Shown piece by piece: positions 63,902-64,000 of a stretch of 64,000 nucleotides of DNA; the stretch's first letter is position 1, and every line of letters begins with the position of its first letter. A model generated the notes under the pieces. That model was not told where the DNA came from and did not search any database. It saw nothing but the letters and a program-made list of their open reading frames with translations. This DNA comes from JACOMS01 sp051252005 (GTDB lineage: Bacteria > Pseudomonadota > Alphaproteobacteria > Caulobacterales > Maricaulaceae), in NCBI GenBank assembly GCA_051252005.1, contig JBPOEZ010000007.1, positions 93,613 through 157,612 of the forward strand, written 5' to 3'. The translations under genes and the position numbers were made by a program.

Positions 63902-64000
63902 TCATTTCGGGGTTTCTGGTTTCTCTAAAGACAGAGTTTCCTCCGCCCGCTCTTGCTCTCGATTTTGCGGTTTGCCCCCTAAGAGTGGGACGTCCCGCGC
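63902..64000 (-). CDS. Probable C-terminal end of a leftward gene, cut by window edge
   Basis: The minus strand is open from the window edge to TGA at 63902-63904, giving 32 residues that look like a charged protein tail (…RDVPLLGGKPQNREQERAEE then TLSLEKPETPK). No family can be named. A rightward ORF from TTG 63835 overlaps it (a hydrophobic stretch); the two cannot both be coding and the leftward reading looks more natural. Confidence 0.35.
   Translation of the reverse strand, partial: ARDVPLLGGKPQNREQERAEETLSLEKPETPK

Noticed and set aside
63835..64000. Rightward ORF from TTG with a hydrophobic stretch at the window end
   Set aside because: It is antisense to a more natural leftward C-terminus and lacks a ribosome site.

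Overview
The window is chromosomal DNA from an alphaproteobacterium. Gene order, CtrA-type motifs (TTAA-N7-TTAA), a PodJ-like polar protein and the hemE/rho/mnmG/rsmG/parAB neighbourhood point to the Caulobacterales/Maricaulales (Hyphomonadaceae-like) branch, with lower GC than Caulobacter. The placement is an inference from content, not from a search. The central feature is the putative chromosome replication origin: an AT-rich gap (33343-33747) between a PEP synthase regulatory protein gene and hemE, holding four DnaA-box-like sites and one perfect CtrA box. Six kb downstream lie two perfect parS palindromes, and beyond them parA and parB.

Layout. 1-5.4 kb: end-truncated hslO, an elongator tRNA-Met, a sulfotransferase-like P-loop protein, a serine hydrolase lipoprotein, mgtE and an avidin-family lipoprotein. 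5.4-10.6 kb: periplasmic redoxin, DsbD-family transporter, SapC-family protein, zur and a hot-dog thioesterase-like protein. 10.6-19.4 kb: a seven-gene leftward fatty-acid/acyl-CoA oxidation cluster headed by a MerR-family (LiuR-like) regulator with a 16-bp palindromic operator. 19.4-29.7 kb: an exported protein of unknown function, a PodJ-like coiled-coil/Sel1/peptidoglycan-binding protein behind a CtrA box, an autotransporter serine protease, a lipoprotein, a DUF6445 protein and two small proteins. 29.7-33.3 kb: the overlapping leftward operon ppsR-maf-aroE-coaE-dnaQ. 33.3-36.7 kb: oriC, hemE, hemJ, rho. 36.8-39.6 kb: an aldose dehydrogenase, a short-chain dehydrogenase and a TesB-like thioesterase, sitting where many relatives carry mnmE. 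39.6-44.2 kb: parS sites and mnmG-rsmG-parA-parB. 44.2-48.7 kb: a leftward quality-control group (hslV, DUF1244, Trm112-like, Lon-N-domain, thioredoxin/TPR), a UbiH-type monooxygenase and a small membrane protein. 48.8-53.4 kb: ftsK, a 33-residue membrane ORF and two tandem M48/PDZ lipoprotein proteases. 53.5-57.1 kb: PepSY protein, a LuxR-HTH/alpha-beta-hydrolase fusion regulator and an exported unknown. 57.3-62.2 kb: a complete MacAB-TolC-type efflux operon. 62.2-64 kb: L-serine dehydratase and the probable tail of one more leftward gene.

Most of the window is housekeeping. The more unusual items are the origin/parS region with its altered gene order, the lipoprotein-type avidin, the CtrA-linked PodJ-like protein, the HTH-hydrolase fusion, an extra helical insertion in the efflux adaptor, and a three-hairpin intergenic element inside the fatty-acid operon. 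No CRISPR array, insertion sequence or prophage was seen, and no wholly new multi-gene system could be supported from sequence alone.
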